Assembly (NCBI RefSeq): GCF_000376945.1
Contig: NZ_AQXU01000025.1
Coordinates: 475,982-539,981, forward strand
DNA length: 64,000 bases
Source of the DNA: Leeia oryzae DSM 17879
GTDB taxonomy: Bacteria; Pseudomonadota; Gammaproteobacteria; Burkholderiales; Leeiaceae
Reading direction: 5' to 3'
The stretch's first letter is position 1. Each line of letters begins with the position of its first letter. A program made the position numbers and the translations under genes. Below the pieces are notes generated by a model. That model made no database searches. It was not told the origin of the DNA and saw nothing but the letters and a program-made list of their open reading frames with translations. Below are positions 34,177 to 44,475 of this stretch, in pieces.

Positions 34177-34728
34177 CGGCTTGGCGTAAAGAAGACTCAC
34201 TGACAGCCCGGATACCGGGCGGGTGGTTTGGCGGATATTGCGGTGCTTCATCCACCCTGAAGTTGAATGCTTAAGGTGCACAGGCAAGACCTGCCCCGTC
34301 GCGTACCCGTCACCCAAGCGCTACACACTATCTTCATTACAATCAGCTGCCCCCATCAATCTGACTACCCCCCCAGAGTGGATGGAACGTCGCGATATCT
34401 ACCAGATGTTCCTGCCAGGCGACCTCACTTCAAGGCCTTCTTTCGCCACATTCGCGCGCGCCTGGCGGGGTACGGGTTGAACTGCCAGCGGTGATCAAGG
34501 TCCAATTTTATGTGTGGATTCGGCCGCTGTTCGGTGCCGTTTGACCCTGTTATCAAAATGTAATGACGAGCGCTTAATATGCCTTGATCATACCAGTACA
34601 CTGTCCTATAGTAGAACAAGTGACACCCATGGTGACCATTCATGACCTGATGCTAATCCACCATTGTCTCTTGGGCTAAAGCCCCTTGGGACAAGGTGGT
34701 TTAAGGTCATGAAGCCAGGAGTTCTCGC
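34177..34728. other. 550-base region without an intact gene, ending in a structured leader
   Basis: GCCCGG-ATA-CCGGGC at 34206-34220 is a hairpin just after the haemoglobin stop. Overlapping 75-85 codon frames between 34223 and 34494 show no recognisable protein and no ribosome site; they may be decayed sequence. At 34658-34699 an imperfect long hairpin (CCACC-A-TTGTC / GACAA-GGTGG enclosing GGGC-TAAA-GCCC) lies 30 bases before the next gene. No known c-di-GMP riboswitch consensus was recognised. Confidence 0.5.
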
Positions 34729-37215
34729 ATGTTTAATGAAGAGTTGCCCCAACAGCCTGTGCTGTTGATTGTGGATGACGCAATCAGCAACATCAAAGTC
34801 CTGCGCGAAGCGGTGCGGGATTTTGGCGAAGTGCTGTTCGCCACCACGGGCGAGGCAGCGCTTGAGATTGTGCGCACCCGCAAGCCGGATATTGTGCTGC
34901 TGGACATCGAAATGCCGGGGATGGACGGCTATGAGGTTTGCAAAACCATCAAGGCCGACCCAGCGCTTTGCGATATCGCCATCCTGTTTGTGACGGCACA
35001 CAATGACCTGGGTAACGAGCTGGATGCGCTGCATTTTGGCGGCATCGACTTTCTCCACAAACCTATCAATGTCCCGCTGGTCCGGGCCCGGATTCAGACC
35101 CACCTGACCTTGCAGCAAAGAACCAAGGCACTGACCCAGACCCGGCAAAACCTGGCCGATGTGGTTGAGCATCTTCCCGCCTTTATCACCTACTGGGATG
35201 ACCATCTGAATAACGGCTTTTGCAACGACCTCAAGGGTCGCTGGTTTGGCATTCCGGCTAGCCGGATGCGTGGCAAATCGTTTTTCTCGGTGATTGGGGC
35301 GCAGAACTTTGAAGTCATGCGCCCGTATATCGAACAGGTACTGACCGGCAAGAGCACGTCATTTGATGTAGGCCTGACCCGCGAAAACCTGCCGCTGCTG
35401 TATGGCCATGTGTCGCTGGTGCACCGGCTTTCCGAGCAGGGCCATAACGGTTTTCTGATGCTGATGACCGACATCACCGACCGCAAGCAGGCCGAACAGT
35501 CGCTGTTTGATGAAAAAGAGAAACTGCGCATTACCATCAATTCGATCGGCGATGCGGTAGTGGCGACTGACGTTAACGGGCTCATCACCTTCATGAACCC
35601 GATAGCCGAAGCGATGACCGGCTGGTTCGGGCAAGAGGCCATCGGCCAGCCGATTGAAAACGTCATGCCGCTGATTTCGGACGATATGCAGACGCCGCTC
35701 AAAAACCCCATCCGGATGGCGCTCAAGGAAGACCGGATTGTCTGCATGGCGCTGAACAGCTCTTTGCTCAGCCGCGACGGCCGGCGCTTTAGCGTCGAAG
35801 ACTCGGCGTCCCCCATCCGCGACCACGAGGGAAACCTGACGGGGGCGATCATCGTTTTCCATGACGTGAGCGAAGCCCGCGCCATGGCCATCAAGATGAG
35901 CCACCTGGCCCATCACGATGCACTGACCAACCTGCCCAACCGGATTCTGCTGCATGACCGTGCCGAACAGGCCCTGCAGTATGCAAGGCAGCATGGCGGA
36001 CGGATCTGCATGATGGTGCTGGACCTCGACCACTTCAAATCGGTCAACGAATCTACCAGCCATTCGGTGGGGGACAATATCCTGCAGGAAGTCGCCCAGC
36101 GTCTGAAGCAGATTGCGCGTTTCAACGACACCATCTGCCGCCGGGGCGGGGACGAGTTCATCCTGCTGCTGCCGGGGCTGGAAAGCGTAGATCAGGTGAA
36201 AGACATTGCCGAGAAACTGCGCCAGATCATCAGTGTGCCGGTGTTCATCGATACCCAGCGCTTTGATATCACGGCCAGCATCGGCATCAGCATTTTCCCG
36301 GACGACAGTTCAGACCAGGAGTCTTTGCACCGGCACGCCGATACGGCCATGTATCAGGCCAAGCAGGAAGGCCGCAACCAGTACCGTTTCTTTTCGGCAG
36401 CCATTGAAGAGCAGCTACTGGCCAAGCATCTGCTGGAAAGGCACATGCGACTGGCTTGTGAAGAGGGCAAGTTCGAAGTCTTCTACCAGGCCAAGGTGCT
36501 GGCGGCGACCGGGCAGATCACCGGCTTTGAAGCACTGGTACGCTGGCGCAATGACGATAACGAACTGATCTCGCCCTCGCGGTTTATCCCGCTGGCAGAG
36601 GAAACCGGCCTGATCATTCCGATCGGCAAGTTTGTCTTGCTGCAGGCCTGCAAGGATACCTGCATCTGGCACGGTCTGGGCTACCCGGTCAAGGTATGCG
36701 TCAACATCTCGGCCATCCAGTTTGAAGAAGCGGTATTTGCGCAGACCGTCGCCAGCGTTATTGCCGAGACCGGCATTGACCCGATGCTGCTGGAACTGGA
36801 AATTACCGAAGGGGTACTGGCCAAAAACCACCAGCAGGCACGCACCACCCTGAACGCTTTGAAGGCGCTGGGCGTGCAGATTGCCATTGATGACTTTGGC
36901 ACCGGTTACTCCAGCCTGGCTTATCTGAAGCAGTTCCCGATTGACGTGCTGAAGATTGACCAGAGTTTTGTGCGGGACATGCTGACCGATAAAAGCGATG
37001 CCGCCATCATCACGGCCATTATTCATCTGGGCAAGACACTGGGCATGCATCTGGTGGCCGAAGGGGTTGAAAGCCAGGAGCAGGCAGATTCCCTGATCGA
37101 TCAGGGCTGCGACATCCTGCAAGGGTATCTGTACAGCCGGCCGGTACCGTTCATGGAAACCACTGCCCTGCTGGAAACCCGGCAAGCCAGCACCCGCAAC
37201 GCCATCCGTTCGTAA
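34729..37215 (+). CDS. Response regulator with PAS, GGDEF and EAL domains
   Basis: 828-residue soluble c-di-GMP enzyme. REC is at ~10-125 with phosphoacceptor D59 (VLLDIEMPG). A PAS-like segment lies at ~140-250 and a second PAS at ~265-390 (INSIGDAVVATDVNGLITFMNP). GGDEF is intact at 473-477 with an inhibitory RxxD (RFND) before it. The EAL domain begins at E601-A-L, with its catalytic series visible (NISAIQF, ELEITEG, DDFGTGYSS, LKIDQSFV, VAEGVES, QGYLYSRP). Both activities look intact, so it may be bifunctional or switchable. AGGAG precedes ATG 34729. The hybrid kinase gene starts 63 bases downstream and is the natural phosphodonor. Confidence 0.94.
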   Translation: MFNEELPQQPVLLIVDDAISNIKVLREAVRDFGEVLFATTGEAALEIVRTRKPDIVLLDIEMPGMDGYEVCKTIKADPALCDIAILFVTAHNDLGNELDALHFGGIDFLHKPINVPLVRARIQTHLTLQQRTKALTQTRQNLADVVEHLPAFITYWDDHLNNGFCNDLKGRWFGIPASRMRGKSFFSVIGAQNFEVMRPYIEQVLTGKSTSFDVGLTRENLPLLYGHVSLVHRLSEQGHNGFLMLMTDITDRKQAEQSLFDEKEKLRITINSIGDAVVATDVNGLITFMNPIAEAMTGWFGQEAIGQPIENVMPLISDDMQTPLKNPIRMALKEDRIVCMALNSSLLSRDGRRFSVEDSASPIRDHEGNLTGAIIVFHDVSEARAMAIKMSHLAHHDALTNLPNRILLHDRAEQALQYARQHGGRICMMVLDLDHFKSVNESTSHSVGDNILQEVAQRLKQIARFNDTICRRGGDEFILLLPGLESVDQVKDIAEKLRQIISVPVFIDTQRFDITASIGISIFPDDSSDQESLHRHADTAMYQAKQEGRNQYRFFSAAIEEQLLAKHLLERHMRLACEEGKFEVFYQAKVLAATGQITGFEALVRWRNDDNELISPSRFIPLAEETGLIIPIGKFVLLQACKDTCIWHGLGYPVKVCVNISAIQFEEAVFAQTVASVIAETGIDPMLLELEITEGVLAKNHQQARTTLNALKALGVQIAIDDFGTGYSSLAYLKQFPIDVLKIDQSFVRDMLTDKSDAAIITAIIHLGKTLGMHLVAEGVESQEQADSLIDQGCDILQGYLYSRPVPFMETTALLETRQASTRNAIRS

Positions 37216-37278
37216 ACGCGACTACCGTCACGGTATCGTACATCACCTACTGTATCAGCAAGGGAAGACCTGTTTACC

Positions 37279-40200
37279 ATGCGATTACCATCGATGATCC
37301 CCCGTGTCCGTCTGACTATCCTGCTGACCCTGCTGGTCGGGCTGCTGCTCAGTGCTTATCTTTCCTATTCGGAACAGCAGCGCAATGCGGAGACGGTCAG
37401 CGTGGCGGTCAAGCAAGAGGCTGACAAGCAGCGCAAGGCGATTCTGGAACGCATGCGGCTGTATCAGTACGGCGTGCGCGGCACCCGTGGGTCCATCATT
37501 ACCGCCGGTGAATACGGCATGACTCGCGAGACCTACCGGCGTTACAGTTTGTCGAGGTCGGTCGACAAAGAGTTTCCGGGCGCAATGGGGTTTGGCTTTG
37601 TGCGTCTGGTACCTCAGGCGGAAGAGGCGCAGTTCCTGAAAGCGGCCCGCAATGATGGCAGACCGGATTTCCACCTCCTGCAACTCAACCCTCATCGCGG
37701 CGACCGGTACGTCATCCAGTATCTGGAGCCGGCCGAGCGCAACGCGGCAGCCATTGGCCTGGACATTGCTTCAGACCCGGTCCGGCGGGCAGCGGCCGAG
37801 AAGGCACGGCTGACCGGCCAGATCCAGCTGACCGCACCACTGACCCTGCTGCAAGCCAGCGGCGCCCGCCAGCAGTCTTTTGTGCTGCTGCTACCCATCT
37901 ACCGGGGCGGCGTCATGCCCGATACGCCCGCCGCCCGGCAAACCGCCCTGATGGGCTGGAGTCTGGCCGCACTGAACGCCAAAGCCGTGCTGGATACCTT
38001 GCCACTGAATATCACCGATCTGCATTTGACCCTGAGTGATGTGACGGACCCAAGCCATCCGGTCCGGTTCTTCGAGAGTGGCAGCGCACAGGGCCGGGCA
38101 CTGTATCCGCAAAGCATGACGCAGGATGTGTTTGGCCGGCGCTGGCAAATGACCCTTGCGGCTCACCCGTCGTTCATCCAGCGTTTGCACCTGAGTTCAC
38201 CCCAGCAGCTTTTCTGGACTGGTGCCCTGATTTCCCTGCTGGTTGCGGCACTGGCCGGGTTGGCCTCCCTGATGCGGTTGCGGCAGCAAGCGTTCATGGC
38301 CCAACAATCCCGCCTCGCGGCCATTGTCGAAAGTTCGGAAGATGCCATCATCGGCAAGACGCTGCAGGGCGTTGTCACCAGCTGGAACAAGGGTGCCGAG
38401 CGACTGTTCGGTTACCCGGCGACAGAAGCCATGGGCAAAACCATTGCCGAGCTGATCGTCCCGGATGACCTGCAGCCGGAAGAACGGCATATCCTTGAGC
38501 AGGTGCGGCTCGGACAGCGCATCCCTCACTTTGAAACTACCCGGCAACGCAAGGATGGTAGCCTGCTGCCGGTCTCGGTCACGGTATCCCCCATTCTGGG
38601 AGAGCATGGCAACGTGATCGGTGCCTCCAAGACCTTGCGGGACATTTCGGTTCAGAAACAGGCCGAACAAGAGATCATGTCGCTCAATACGCAGCTGGAA
38701 CATCAGGTGGAAGTGCGCACCGCCGAGCTGCGGCAGGCCAACCTGCTGGTCAAGAACGTCTTGCGGGCCTCTTCCGAAGTGTCCATCATCGCAACGGATA
38801 TAGACGGCGTTATCCGTCTGTTCAACCGCGGGGCCGAACACATACTGGGATACACGGCCGATGAAATGGTGGGCAAGTGTACCCCGGCCATTCTGCATTT
38901 GCCGGCAGAAGTCGAGCGCCGGGGCGCTGAACTGACGGCCGAATACGGCGAGACGATTGAAGGTTTCCGGGTCTTTGTCCACAAAGCCGAGCATGAAGGT
39001 GCAGAAACCCGCGAATGGACCTACGTACGCAAGGATGGCACGCATTGCATGGTGTCGCTGGCCATTACCGCCATGCGTGATGAACAGCGGCTTTTGACCG
39101 GGTTCCTTGGCATTGCGACGGACATTACCGACCAGCAGCAGCAGCGTGCCGCGCTGACTGCCGCGCGCGACCAGCTGGAGGTCGCTGCCAACGTGGCCGA
39201 GCTGGGGGTCTGGACCTGGGAGCTGGAGACGAATGCGCTGAAATGGAATGAGCGCATGTATGAGATCTACGGTTACGACAAACAGGCCATCTCGGCCGAC
39301 CTGAATTATGCTCACTGGCGTGCCCGGGTACATCCGGATGATCTGGCCGATGCCGAAACAAGACTGCTGGCTGCCATTGAAGGCAAAGCCAGTTTCAACA
39401 AGGCCTTCCGCATCGTGCTCCCGGACGGAGCTATCCGCATTATCCAGCCGGGCGCCCATATCGAGCACAATACCAAAGGAGAGCCCATCCGGGTCACCGG
39501 CATCAACCGCGACATCACCACGCAGCAGCAGCTGGAAACCAGCCTGCGGATCGCCAAGGAACAAGCCGATGCAGCCAGCGCGGCCAAGTCTGCTTTTCTG
39601 GCCAACATGAGCCATGAAATCCGCACCCCGATGAACGCGGTACTCGGTTTGTTGCAACTGGTTCAAAGCACCACGCTGGATGAACGCCAGCGGGATTACC
39701 TCGGCAAGACCCAGGTGGCCGCCCAGTCGCTGCTGGGGGTTCTGAATGACATCCTCGATTTCTCCAAGGTAGAAGCCGGCAAGCTGCAACTGGACCTGCA
39801 TCCGTTTGATGTAGAACAGCTGATGCGCGACATGGCCATCATACTGTCGAGCCATTCGGGCCAGAAAGACATCGAGCTGCTGTTCCAGATTGATCCGGAG
39901 GTGCCGAGAACCCTGGTGGGTGACCGGCTGCGCCTGCAACAGATCCTGATCAACCTGGCCGGCAATGCGCTCAAGTTTACGCTGGCGGGGGAAGTGATCG
40001 TCCGGTTGGCCTGCGAACGCCGTTCCGCCACCGAGGTGATGCTGAATGTAGAGATACAGGATACCGGTATCGGCATGACGGAAGAACAGGTCAGCCGGGT
40101 ATTTGACGGCTTTACCCAGGCCGAGACCTCCACCACCCGGCGGTTTGGCGGTACCGGCCTGGGGCTGGCCATCTGCCAGCGGCTGGTTCAGCTGATGGGT

Positions 40201-41787
40201 GGCACACTGACCGTGCATAGCCTCCCCGATCAGGGCAGTACCTTCTCGTTTGCCATTCCGATGATCATCGCGGATCCGTTGCCCATGTTGTCGATGGACC
40301 TGCATGACCTGCCGCAACTGCGTGTACTGGTAGTGGATGACAATCCGTCGGCACTGGAGATCATGGAGCATCTGGTCCGTAACCTAGGCTGGGCGGCCAC
40401 CCTGGCCACCACCGGTGAAGAGGCGCTAGCCAGCATCCGCGCTGCCGCCCGCCTTGGTGAACCCTTTGACATTGTCCTGCTGGACTGGCGTCTGCCGGGG
40501 CTGGACGGCCTGCGTGTAGCCGAGCAGATCAAGGAGTGCGCACCAGAGGTACCGCCTCCGGTGATCATCATGATCACCGCCTACGGTCGGGAAGTGCTTG
40601 CCAAACGCAAGCAGGCCCGCAATGCCCCGTTTGCCGATTTTCTGACCAAACCGGTGACGCCGGTTCAGTTGATCGAGTCCATCAAGAAAGCACTGAGTGC
40701 TCCGCCAGCCTTCGAATCGGACCCCGCACCGCTTGTCGTTCAGCCTAACCAGCCATTGGCGGGCATGCAGCTACTGGTGGTAGAAGACAATGCACTGAAC
40801 CGTCAGGTAGCCTTTGAACTGCTGATGCTGGCAGGCGCCCACGTGACCCTGGCAGACGGCGGGCTGGAAGGTGTGGCGAAGGTACTGGTTGGCGATACCG
40901 TATTTGATGCCGTACTGATGGATGTTCAGATGCCGGATATCGACGGGCTGGAGGCCACGCGCCGCATCCGCGCCCATGACCGCTTTCAGTCGCTCCCCAT
41001 CATTGCCATGACGGCCAATGCCTCCAATTCCGACCGGGAGACATGCCTGGCCGCCGGCATGAACGACCATGTCGGCAAACCGATTGACCTGGGGTCGCTG
41101 ACCCGTACCTTGCTGATGCATGTCCGGCAGACGGGGTCGATCGAGACCTTGCCCCAGCCTGTCGACATCCATCTGGCGCAAGGGGTGAATATTCCGGCCA
41201 TCATGGACCGGTTCATGGGTAACCGCTTGTTGTTCCGCAAGGTGCTGACACGCTTGCTGCCAGACAGCCAGCTGTTGCTGGATGACTTGTATCAGGCTGT
41301 ACAAATGAACCATCACAAACCGGCCTCGGCCGCGTTGCATGCTCTCAAGGGCATGACCGCGACACTGGGCGCCGAACCGACGGCCCTGCTTGCCTACGGC
41401 ATCGAGCAGCAAATCAAGCTCCTTACCGATACGGACCAGTTGTCGCACATCATTACCGAAGAGGTGCAACAGCAACTCAAAGCGAGATTACAGGCAGACT
41501 ATGAGGCACTGGCCACGGCCTTTGCCGATAGCAGTCCGGCTGAGGATGCGTCACTCCGCACGCAGGGCACAGGCAAAGCGGCGCTGATCGAAGCCCTGGC
41601 CGATTTGCGTCCTTTGCTGCAAACCGCCAACCTGGCTGCCATGGACAGTGTAGATGCCCTGCTGCATCACGCCACGCCCGAATGGCACCCCTTGCTCCAG
41701 CCGCTGGCCGATGCGGTGGAAGGTCTGGACTTCCCCCAGGCCATCGAGGCGCTTGATCATCTCGTGACACAGCTTGACCTCTCCTAG
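37279..41787 (+). CDS. Hybrid sensor histidine kinase (CHASE, PAS x3, HisKA, HATPase, REC x2, HPt)
   Basis: 1502 residues. TM1 is at ~10-27 and a CHASE-type periplasmic sensor at ~65-300 (LERMRLYQYGVRGTRGSI, YRRYSLSRSVDKEFPGAMGFGF). TM2 is at ~314-336, with three PAS/PAC repeats at ~340-760. HisKA carries H779 (MSHEIRTPMN). The HATPase domain has its N, G1 and G2 boxes (LAGNALKFT, DTGIGM, GTGLGLAI). REC1 has D1069 and REC2 has D1215. The C-terminal HPt has H1354 (ALHALKGMTATLG). This is a full phosphorelay. It is co-oriented with the REC-GGDEF-EAL gene 63 bases upstream, its probable output. CHASE ligands include cytokinin-like or amino-acid-like molecules, but no ligand can be assigned here. 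Confidence 0.95.
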   Translation: MRLPSMIPRVRLTILLTLLVGLLLSAYLSYSEQQRNAETVSVAVKQEADKQRKAILERMRLYQYGVRGTRGSIITAGEYGMTRETYRRYSLSRSVDKEFPGAMGFGFVRLVPQAEEAQFLKAARNDGRPDFHLLQLNPHRGDRYVIQYLEPAERNAAAIGLDIASDPVRRAAAEKARLTGQIQLTAPLTLLQASGARQQSFVLLLPIYRGGVMPDTPAARQTALMGWSLAALNAKAVLDTLPLNITDLHLTLSDVTDPSHPVRFFESGSAQGRALYPQSMTQDVFGRRWQMTLAAHPSFIQRLHLSSPQQLFWTGALISLLVAALAGLASLMRLRQQAFMAQQSRLAAIVESSEDAIIGKTLQGVVTSWNKGAERLFGYPATEAMGKTIAELIVPDDLQPEERHILEQVRLGQRIPHFETTRQRKDGSLLPVSVTVSPILGEHGNVIGASKTLRDISVQKQAEQEIMSLNTQLEHQVEVRTAELRQANLLVKNVLRASSEVSIIATDIDGVIRLFNRGAEHILGYTADEMVGKCTPAILHLPAEVERRGAELTAEYGETIEGFRVFVHKAEHEGAETREWTYVRKDGTHCMVSLAITAMRDEQRLLTGFLGIATDITDQQQQRAALTAARDQLEVAANVAELGVWTWELETNALKWNERMYEIYGYDKQAISADLNYAHWRARVHPDDLADAETRLLAAIEGKASFNKAFRIVLPDGAIRIIQPGAHIEHNTKGEPIRVTGINRDITTQQQLETSLRIAKEQADAASAAKSAFLANMSHEIRTPMNAVLGLLQLVQSTTLDERQRDYLGKTQVAAQSLLGVLNDILDFSKVEAGKLQLDLHPFDVEQLMRDMAIILSSHSGQKDIELLFQIDPEVPRTLVGDRLRLQQILINLAGNALKFTLAGEVIVRLACERRSATEVMLNVEIQDTGIGMTEEQVSRVFDGFTQAETSTTRRFGGTGLGLAICQRLVQLMGGTLTVHSLPDQGSTFSFAIPMIIADPLPMLSMDLHDLPQLRVLVVDDNPSALEIMEHLVRNLGWAATLATTGEEALASIRAAARLGEPFDIVLLDWRLPGLDGLRVAEQIKECAPEVPPPVIIMITAYGREVLAKRKQARNAPFADFLTKPVTPVQLIESIKKALSAPPAFESDPAPLVVQPNQPLAGMQLLVVEDNALNRQVAFELLMLAGAHVTLADGGLEGVAKVLVGDTVFDAVLMDVQMPDIDGLEATRRIRAHDRFQSLPIIAMTANASNSDRETCLAAGMNDHVGKPIDLGSLTRTLLMHVRQTGSIETLPQPVDIHLAQGVNIPAIMDRFMGNRLLFRKVLTRLLPDSQLLLDDLYQAVQMNHHKPASAALHALKGMTATLGAEPTALLAYGIEQQIKLLTDTDQLSHIITEEVQQQLKARLQADYEALATAFADSSPAEDASLRTQGTGKAALIEALADLRPLLQTANLAAMDSVDALLHHATPEWHPLLQPLADAVEGLDFPQAIEALDHLVTQLDLS

Positions 41788-41808
41788 ACCAGCGCCCGGG
41801 CGGGTCCC

Positions 41809-44475
41809 TTATTCCACAGGCCCGTCCGGTACCCGGCGCACCAGACCGGTCACGCCATTCACCTCTACCCGGTCACCATCGGCCAGCAGGCCCAGAATGC
41901 CCGGCAGGTTCACCACCGCCGGAATGCCAAACTCGCGCGCCACAATCGCCCCGTGCGACAGGTAGCCCCCGGTTTCCACAATCAGTCCGCCAGCCTTGAG
42001 AAACAGCGGGGTCCAGCCGGGGTCGGTGGAAGGTGCCACCAGAATCTCGCCAGGTTGCAGCAAATGTCCCTCGGACGGGTGACGCAACAGGCGCACCCGC
42101 CCCTGGCCGATACCGGTGCCTGTCGGCACACCCTGGTAATGCTGGCCATCGGCCCGGGTCAACGTCACCAGATGATCAGCATGATGGTGGGTGGCGTGCA
42201 GTTGCAAATCGGCATCCTGCATCAGAATGTCCGGCGGCGTTACCGCTTGCCAGTCGGCAAACAGCCGTTGGCGGTCCTGCACCCGCGCCAGCAGGCCGGC
42301 GGCCGGGATATGCCCTTCGAGCGCCCGGAACACTTCCGGCGTGGTCAGCATGAAAATGTCGTCCGGCTGATCCAGTGCCTGACGGGCCACCAGTATCCGC
42401 CCTATGGCCAGCAGCGCATGGCGGGAAGGTTCCACGTGCGCCATCAGCGCGCTGCGGGCTGCTTCCCGCTGGTTGCATTCGGTTCTGGCTGCGCCCAGCA
42501 GATAGCGAAGCATCCACCAGACGGGCCAGGAGACGGCCTTCCTTACCCGCTGTTCCGCCTGTTGTGCAGCCGTGTGCTGTCGCTGGCGAAGCGCCGGCAG
42601 ATCCACCCCGGCCAGGTCTTTGAGCGCGCCAAGCAGGTAGCCCGGTTCTTCGCGCCAGCGCGGGTTGCGAAAATAGGTCTCATAAATGGCCCGGTGCCCG
42701 TATTGGTCCAGAAACTGCGCATACGCCAGCCGGAACCGGTTGTCTGATGGCAGTTGTTGCACAAAGGCCTGATCCAGTTGCCCCTGCCGTAGCGCCGGGC
42801 CAGCCAATGCGTCATCAGCAGCCAGGTGCGCCAGCTCGATCAGCGCATAGCCTTGTCTGGCGGTGACGCTCGGCTCGCCACCCGCCATCAGCGCGGTGGT
42901 CAGTGACTGGCCTTCTCCCGGAAAACGCTTTTCCATCTGTTGCACCAGCATCGACAGGCTGGCCGCGCCCGAGCCCTGCAAGAAGAAGATATCTTCGTGG
43001 TGGCGGACTTCCTGCAAGCGCTGCATCAGCAAGGCGTGCAAATCCGCCGGTACGTCGGGCAAGGGCGTCTGTCGCCATTCTCGCGCCAGCTGCATGCTGT
43101 GGTCGATGGCTTTAAGGCCACGCTTGCGGCGGGCGGGTGATTTGAGGGCATAACGGAGCATGTAACTGCCGGTTTTGAGCTTGTGTCGCCAGCTTGGCGG
43201 TGCCACCCGGATTTCGGCACGGTGGCCGCCCACCAGCAGATTGGTTTCAGTGGGAGATACGCCAAACCCGTCAAAAATCTCCCACTGGATGATCGAGAGC
43301 TCCAGATACAGGCGCCCGTGGAAAATGCCGGCGCGCTGCACACCCGGCAATACCGGGTAGCCGGCCATGGTCAGCCCTTGCGACAGCAGGGCATTTACCA
43401 GCTTGCGCGAGTTGCTCCAGTCCAGCGCCGATAATGGATCGGGCACCACTTCACAGGTATTGCCGCGGGTCCAGCAGGCAGGCTGGGCGGCAATTTGCGG
43501 GTAGGTATAGCGCGGACGGCGGGTCACCGGCCGTGCCTGGGTCAACCAGAACTGGCTGCCGTCCCACACCCATTCCAGATCAAAATGTGGATTGGCAAAA
43601 TCCAGCGCCAGCGCAGCATCGTGCAGCAGATGCGCCAAAGCCAGCGCCTGCGATGCATCCAGCACCTCGGCCGCAGCCTCCGCTGCACTGGTGGCCACGG
43701 TATCGGTACGGCCAGACGCAGCCGGGATGGTCTTGTGCGTTTTGCTGCCGCGCAGACGGGCTGCGGGCTGTAACTGGTCTACATACGCATCTTCGACGAA
43801 ATGGTATTCGTCCCCGGCGCTCTGCCCGCTCACCAGCGACTCCCCCAGCCCCCACTGGGCGTGAATCACCAGCTGGTCGTCCCGGCCGGTGATCGGGTCG
43901 CAGGTAAACGCGATGCCTGAAGCTTTGGCAGGTAGCAGCGGCATGAGCACCACCCCCATGCCGGGAACATCCTGCGTCCCCAGTATCCGCTGGCGATACG
44001 CCAGCGCCGTCGGCGTCCATAACGAGAGCCAGACCTGACGGATGGCAGCCAGCACCTGATCCGCCCCGCTGACATTGAGGACCGTCTGGTAGATGCCGGC
44101 AAACGAGGCTTTGCTGCCATCTTCGCCAATGGCCGACGAGCGCACAGCCAGAGCAGCATGCAACCAGTCCGGTTCGGCCAGCAGCGTGGTGATGTGGGCG
44201 ATCAGCGCAGCCGGCAGCGGGGTAGCGGCCAGTTGCTGGCGTACCCGTGCCAGTGGCGCTTCATCCCCTGCCAGACACTGGGTCACCGCCTGGGCAAACG
44301 CATCTTCGAGCCCGGCATCCTGGACCCAACGCTGGCTCCAGCCGGCAACAATGACGCGCCCCGGCGGTACCGGCAACCCGTAACGGGCCATGCGGGCCAA
44401 CGACAATGCCTTGCCGCCTACGGCGTCCGGGGCGACCAGCACGCCCTGCCAATCCAGCAAACCGGTCGTGTTCAT
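41809..44475 (-). CDS. PEP-utilising phosphotransferase, rifampicin phosphotransferase (Rph)-like
   Basis: 888 residues in the three-part order of Rph and related dikinases. An N-terminal ATP-binding domain comes first (~1-320: GGKALSLARMARYGLPVPPG at ~20, LAVRSSAIGEDGSKASFAGIYQT at ~108, SGIAFTCDPITG). A long middle domain with no similarity to PEP synthase follows (~330-770). The C-terminal swivelling phosphohistidine domain has TGGYLSHGAIVAREFGIPAVV with catalytic His841. Length and architecture fit Rph (about 860 residues), which phosphorylates rifampicin using ATP. Uncharacterised relatives with other substrates are common, so resistance is not proven. Its start overlaps the stop of the upstream TetR gene (ATGA). 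Confidence 0.85.
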   Translation of the reverse strand: MNTTGLLDWQGVLVAPDAVGGKALSLARMARYGLPVPPGRVIVAGWSQRWVQDAGLEDAFAQAVTQCLAGDEAPLARVRQQLAATPLPAALIAHITTLLAEPDWLHAALAVRSSAIGEDGSKASFAGIYQTVLNVSGADQVLAAIRQVWLSLWTPTALAYRQRILGTQDVPGMGVVLMPLLPAKASGIAFTCDPITGRDDQLVIHAQWGLGESLVSGQSAGDEYHFVEDAYVDQLQPAARLRGSKTHKTIPAASGRTDTVATSAAEAAAEVLDASQALALAHLLHDAALALDFANPHFDLEWVWDGSQFWLTQARPVTRRPRYTYPQIAAQPACWTRGNTCEVVPDPLSALDWSNSRKLVNALLSQGLTMAGYPVLPGVQRAGIFHGRLYLELSIIQWEIFDGFGVSPTETNLLVGGHRAEIRVAPPSWRHKLKTGSYMLRYALKSPARRKRGLKAIDHSMQLAREWRQTPLPDVPADLHALLMQRLQEVRHHEDIFFLQGSGAASLSMLVQQMEKRFPGEGQSLTTALMAGGEPSVTARQGYALIELAHLAADDALAGPALRQGQLDQAFVQQLPSDNRFRLAYAQFLDQYGHRAIYETYFRNPRWREEPGYLLGALKDLAGVDLPALRQRQHTAAQQAEQRVRKAVSWPVWWMLRYLLGAARTECNQREAARSALMAHVEPSRHALLAIGRILVARQALDQPDDIFMLTTPEVFRALEGHIPAAGLLARVQDRQRLFADWQAVTPPDILMQDADLQLHATHHHADHLVTLTRADGQHYQGVPTGTGIGQGRVRLLRHPSEGHLLQPGEILVAPSTDPGWTPLFLKAGGLIVETGGYLSHGAIVAREFGIPAVVNLPGILGLLADGDRVEVNGVTGLVRRVPDGPVE

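Noticed and set aside
34223..34494. Overlapping 75-85 codon open frames after the haemoglobin gene
   Set aside because: No ribosome site, no recognisable motif, and two frames compete over the same bases; described only as a gene-free stretch.
34560..34728. Possible c-di-GMP riboswitch before the GGDEF-EAL gene
   Set aside because: The nested hairpin does not contain the conserved helices and loops of either c-di-GMP riboswitch class, so it is reported only as an unexplained structure.
38197..40371. Very long open frame (over 700 codons) antisense to the hybrid kinase
   Set aside because: It is Gln/His-rich with low similarity to any protein pattern and follows from codon bias of the kinase gene. 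The sense strand encodes clear, ordered domains over the same bases.
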